Assembly (NCBI GenBank): GCA_021773565.1
Contig: JAJFJZ010000005.1
Span: 87,021 to 151,020, forward strand
Direction: 5' to 3'
From: Gammaproteobacteria bacterium
GTDB taxonomy: Bacteria > Pseudomonadota > Gammaproteobacteria > Pseudomonadales > Azotimanducaceae
Length of the DNA stretch: 64,000 nt
The position numbers and the translations under genes are program-made. The notes beneath the pieces are model-generated. The model had not been told where the DNA came from and did not search any database. It saw nothing but the letters and a program-made list of their open reading frames with translations. This document shows positions 62,848-64,000 of the stretch, one piece after another. The first letter of the stretch is position 1. Each line of letters opens with the position of its first letter.

Positions 62848-63042
62848 TTAATAAGCATGGTCTCGAAGTCTTTTCGGTTTCCGTCTCGGTGGCAAAAAGT
62901 CATCAACATCCACCTCTCGACGCAAGCGGCGCAGCCGCGCCTCATTATCAACACTCAGTCGTTGCCAATCACGTGTACACACCAATTCGCGAACGCGAAC
63001 GTCGGTGTCTTCAATATAGTCCGGAAATCGAATTTTGCTCAT
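62848..63042 (-). CDS. Small charged protein, 64 residues
   Basis: The 64-residue, highly charged product (RVRELVCTRDWQRLSVDNEARL, then a basic RRKPKRLRDHAY end) has no named family I recognise. It has one Cys. ATG 63042 follows AAGGG. It is on the same strand as, and downstream of, the 95-residue acidic gene at 63143, separated by a 100-base gap with a 13-base inverted repeat. It is probably real given its ribosome binding site and coding-like composition. Confidence 0.55.
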   Translation of the reverse strand: MSKIRFPDYIEDTDVRVRELVCTRDWQRLSVDNEARLRRLRREVDVDDFLPPRRKPKRLRDHAY

Positions 63043-63065
63043 CCTGCTACCCTTGTTGGTCCTAG

Positions 63066-63138
63066 CTGGCGACTTTTGACACGAGTTCTTCGTCTAAATC
63101 CAGGTTGGTAAAACGGCGGTTCGGCCAAAAGTCGCCAG
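63066..63138. repeat. 13-base perfect inverted repeat with 47-base spacer
   Basis: CTGGCGACTTTTG (63066-63078) and CAAAAGTCGCCAG (63126-63138) are exact reverse complements. They fill the gap between the two small genes at 62848 and 63143. It could be a long RNA hairpin within their mRNA, a small mobile element end pair, or an attenuator. Confidence 0.7.
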
Positions 63139-63142
63139 AAGG

Positions 63143-63430
63143 TTAGTGAGAAGTCCTGCCGTGGTTCTGGTCGGCAGCGTCTTCAAAATCATCGTAATAA
63201 CCTGCGAAATCTGCGGTTTCCCGCCTTAGCTCGCGGTCTTCGTTGTACATTTCGATGAGGCGCCACAACGGTATGGGCCTTCGCGCGTTGGACCCTGCGT
63301 CAGCCATAGCCTCAATATTATCGAATTCATCAAAAGCCATTTCATCATCCATTTGCTGCATCTCCAGGAAGGCTTCACGGTCCAGGTCGCCTCTGTTGGA
63401 GGCAGGTCGTGTATCGTTTGCTCTGGCCAT
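63143..63430 (-). CDS. Small acidic protein, 95 residues
   Basis: The 95-residue acidic product (FLEMQQMDDEMAFDEFDNIEAMADAG, then RPIPLWRLIEMYNEDRELRRE) has no family I can name. ATG 63430 follows GGAGG at the ideal distance, so translation is likely. It is divergent from the MarR gene across two palindromes, so it may be under that regulator. Confidence 0.65.
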   Translation of the reverse strand: MARANDTRPASNRGDLDREAFLEMQQMDDEMAFDEFDNIEAMADAGSNARRPIPLWRLIEMYNEDRELRRETADFAGYYDDFEDAADQNHGRTSH

Positions 63431-63456
63431 GTTATCCTCCAGCCGTAGCGGGTACT

Positions 63457-63492
63457 TTGACGTCAAGATATATAAAATTAGCTTGATGTCAA
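63457..63492. promoter_or_regulatory. Twin palindromes, candidate MarR operators
   Basis: TTGACGTCAA (63457-63466) is perfectly palindromic and TTGATGTCAA (63483-63492) differs at one position. Their centres are 26 bases apart, and each is followed by AGATAT or AGGTAT. They lie in the gap between the MarR gene (63534) and the divergent small gene (63430), the usual place for autoregulatory MarR sites. Confidence 0.65.
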
Positions 63493-63533
63493 GGTATTTT
63501 TTTTAGTTTTGCATTGATATATAAGTTATTGAA

Positions 63534-64000
63534 ATGAAACAGGATTTGGTTTCGGAATTAGTGCGCCAGTGGGCCGTTGAGCACCCTGAAATGGATACCG
63601 CAGCGCTTGGCATAGTGGTCCGTATACAGATGCTTGGCAAGCGCTTGCATAGTCGCGCCACGCGTGCACTCGCGGTCCACGGTCTGAAACATTGGGAATA
63701 CGACGTCCTGTCTGTATTGCGTCGGCAGGGGGAACCCTATGAGATGGCGGCAACGGATTTGGCCAGAGAGGCACTACTGACATCGGGCGCGATGACTACG
63801 AGAATTGACGGACTCGAAAAAAGAGGATTCTTGCGCCGTCGCCAAAATAGCCTGGACGGCCGCTCGGTAATTATTCGTCTAACGACAAAGGGCCTTAAAA
63901 TCGTCAATGATGCAATTCAAACTCGTCTGGAGGATGCAAATCATTCGCTGGCGGTTTTTTCCGCACAGGAGCGGAAACAGATTAACGAATTTCTGGAAAG
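63534..64000 (+). CDS. MarR-family transcriptional regulator (cut by right edge)
   Basis: The frame from ATG 63534 is open to the right edge (155 codons seen). It has a MarR winged HTH (TDLAREALLTSGAMTTRIDGLEKRGFLRRR, with the DGRSVIIRLTTKG wing). MarR regulators are dimers that release DNA upon ligand or oxidation. The end is outside the window. Two matching palindromes upstream are the likely operators. Confidence 0.88.
   Translation, partial: MKQDLVSELVRQWAVEHPEMDTAALGIVVRIQMLGKRLHSRATRALAVHGLKHWEYDVLSVLRRQGEPYEMAATDLAREALLTSGAMTTRIDGLEKRGFLRRRQNSLDGRSVIIRLTTKGLKIVNDAIQTRLEDANHSLAVFSAQERKQINEFLE

Noticed and set aside
1..64000. CRISPR arrays, tRNA/rRNA genes, transposases, integrases and prophage genes
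   Set aside because: No regularly spaced repeats, no cloverleaf-like sequences at gene ends and no proteins with these family motifs were seen in the window.

Overview
The window reads as a chromosomal segment of a marine-type gammaproteobacterium. The evidence is a set of conserved housekeeping blocks: glyA-nrdR-ribD-ribH-nusB-thiL, xseB-ispA, ettA, and rnr-rlmB-rpsF-rpsR-rplI-dnaB-radA. There are also many outer-membrane and periplasmic systems: two-partner secretion, Pqi/MCE lipid transport, a C39-peptidase ABC exporter and secreted metalloproteases. GC content is moderate and coding density is high. I saw no tRNA, rRNA, CRISPR array, insertion sequence or prophage.

Layout. 1-2.5 kb: a type IV pilin-like gene and an exported D-aminoacylase-like amidohydrolase. 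2.6-12.8 kb: the most unusual locus. A transmembrane Ser/Thr kinase is divergent from a four-gene operon: a TpsB/FhaC outer-membrane transporter, a TPR-OmpA protein, a signal-peptide-bearing TPR-CHAT (caspase-fold) protein, and a large TpsA exoprotein with two tandem TPS domains. 12.8-19.5 kb: acyl-CoA ligase, PlsC-type acyltransferase, a styrene-oxide-isomerase-like membrane protein, a COG3687-type hydrolase, an MsrQ-like haem protein, a ComEA-like protein, a MaoC-like protein and a GST. 19.5-23.1 kb: a four-gene pqi operon with pqiA split in two. 23.2-30.9 kb: HlyD adaptor and C39 ABC exporter, then a membrane-anchored propeptide-like protein and a reprolysin-type metalloprotease with four C-terminal repeats. 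31-34 kb: small secreted protein, deaminase, DUF2799 lipoprotein, AraC regulator and VOC protein. 34.2-37.5 kb: a class III cyclase-AAA-TPR protein. 37.6-41 kb: acyltransferase, an ECF sigma factor with small membrane proteins, and a Sel1-repeat protein. 41.3-57.6 kb: mostly housekeeping. 57.6-64 kb: TAXI-type receptor with a YHS protein, PNPOx-like protein, alpha/beta hydrolase, DUF1348 protein, a LysR regulator, two small acidic/basic proteins and a MarR regulator cut by the right edge.

How genes work together. The kinase/TPS/OmpA/CHAT locus looks like one envelope system. TpsB would export TpsA, OmpA would tie the system to peptidoglycan, the periplasmic caspase-like protein would process or police it, and the membrane kinase would couple it to the cytoplasm. 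This is inference and is the main candidate for an undescribed system. The housekeeping operons are normal in content, except that ribE/ribBA are absent between ribD and ribH, dxs is absent after ispA, and ribosomal protein S6 has a roughly 100-residue encoded acidic tail containing a hexanucleotide repeat. Several intergenic regions carry paired palindromes that look like operators (19.5, 26.7 and 63.5 kb).
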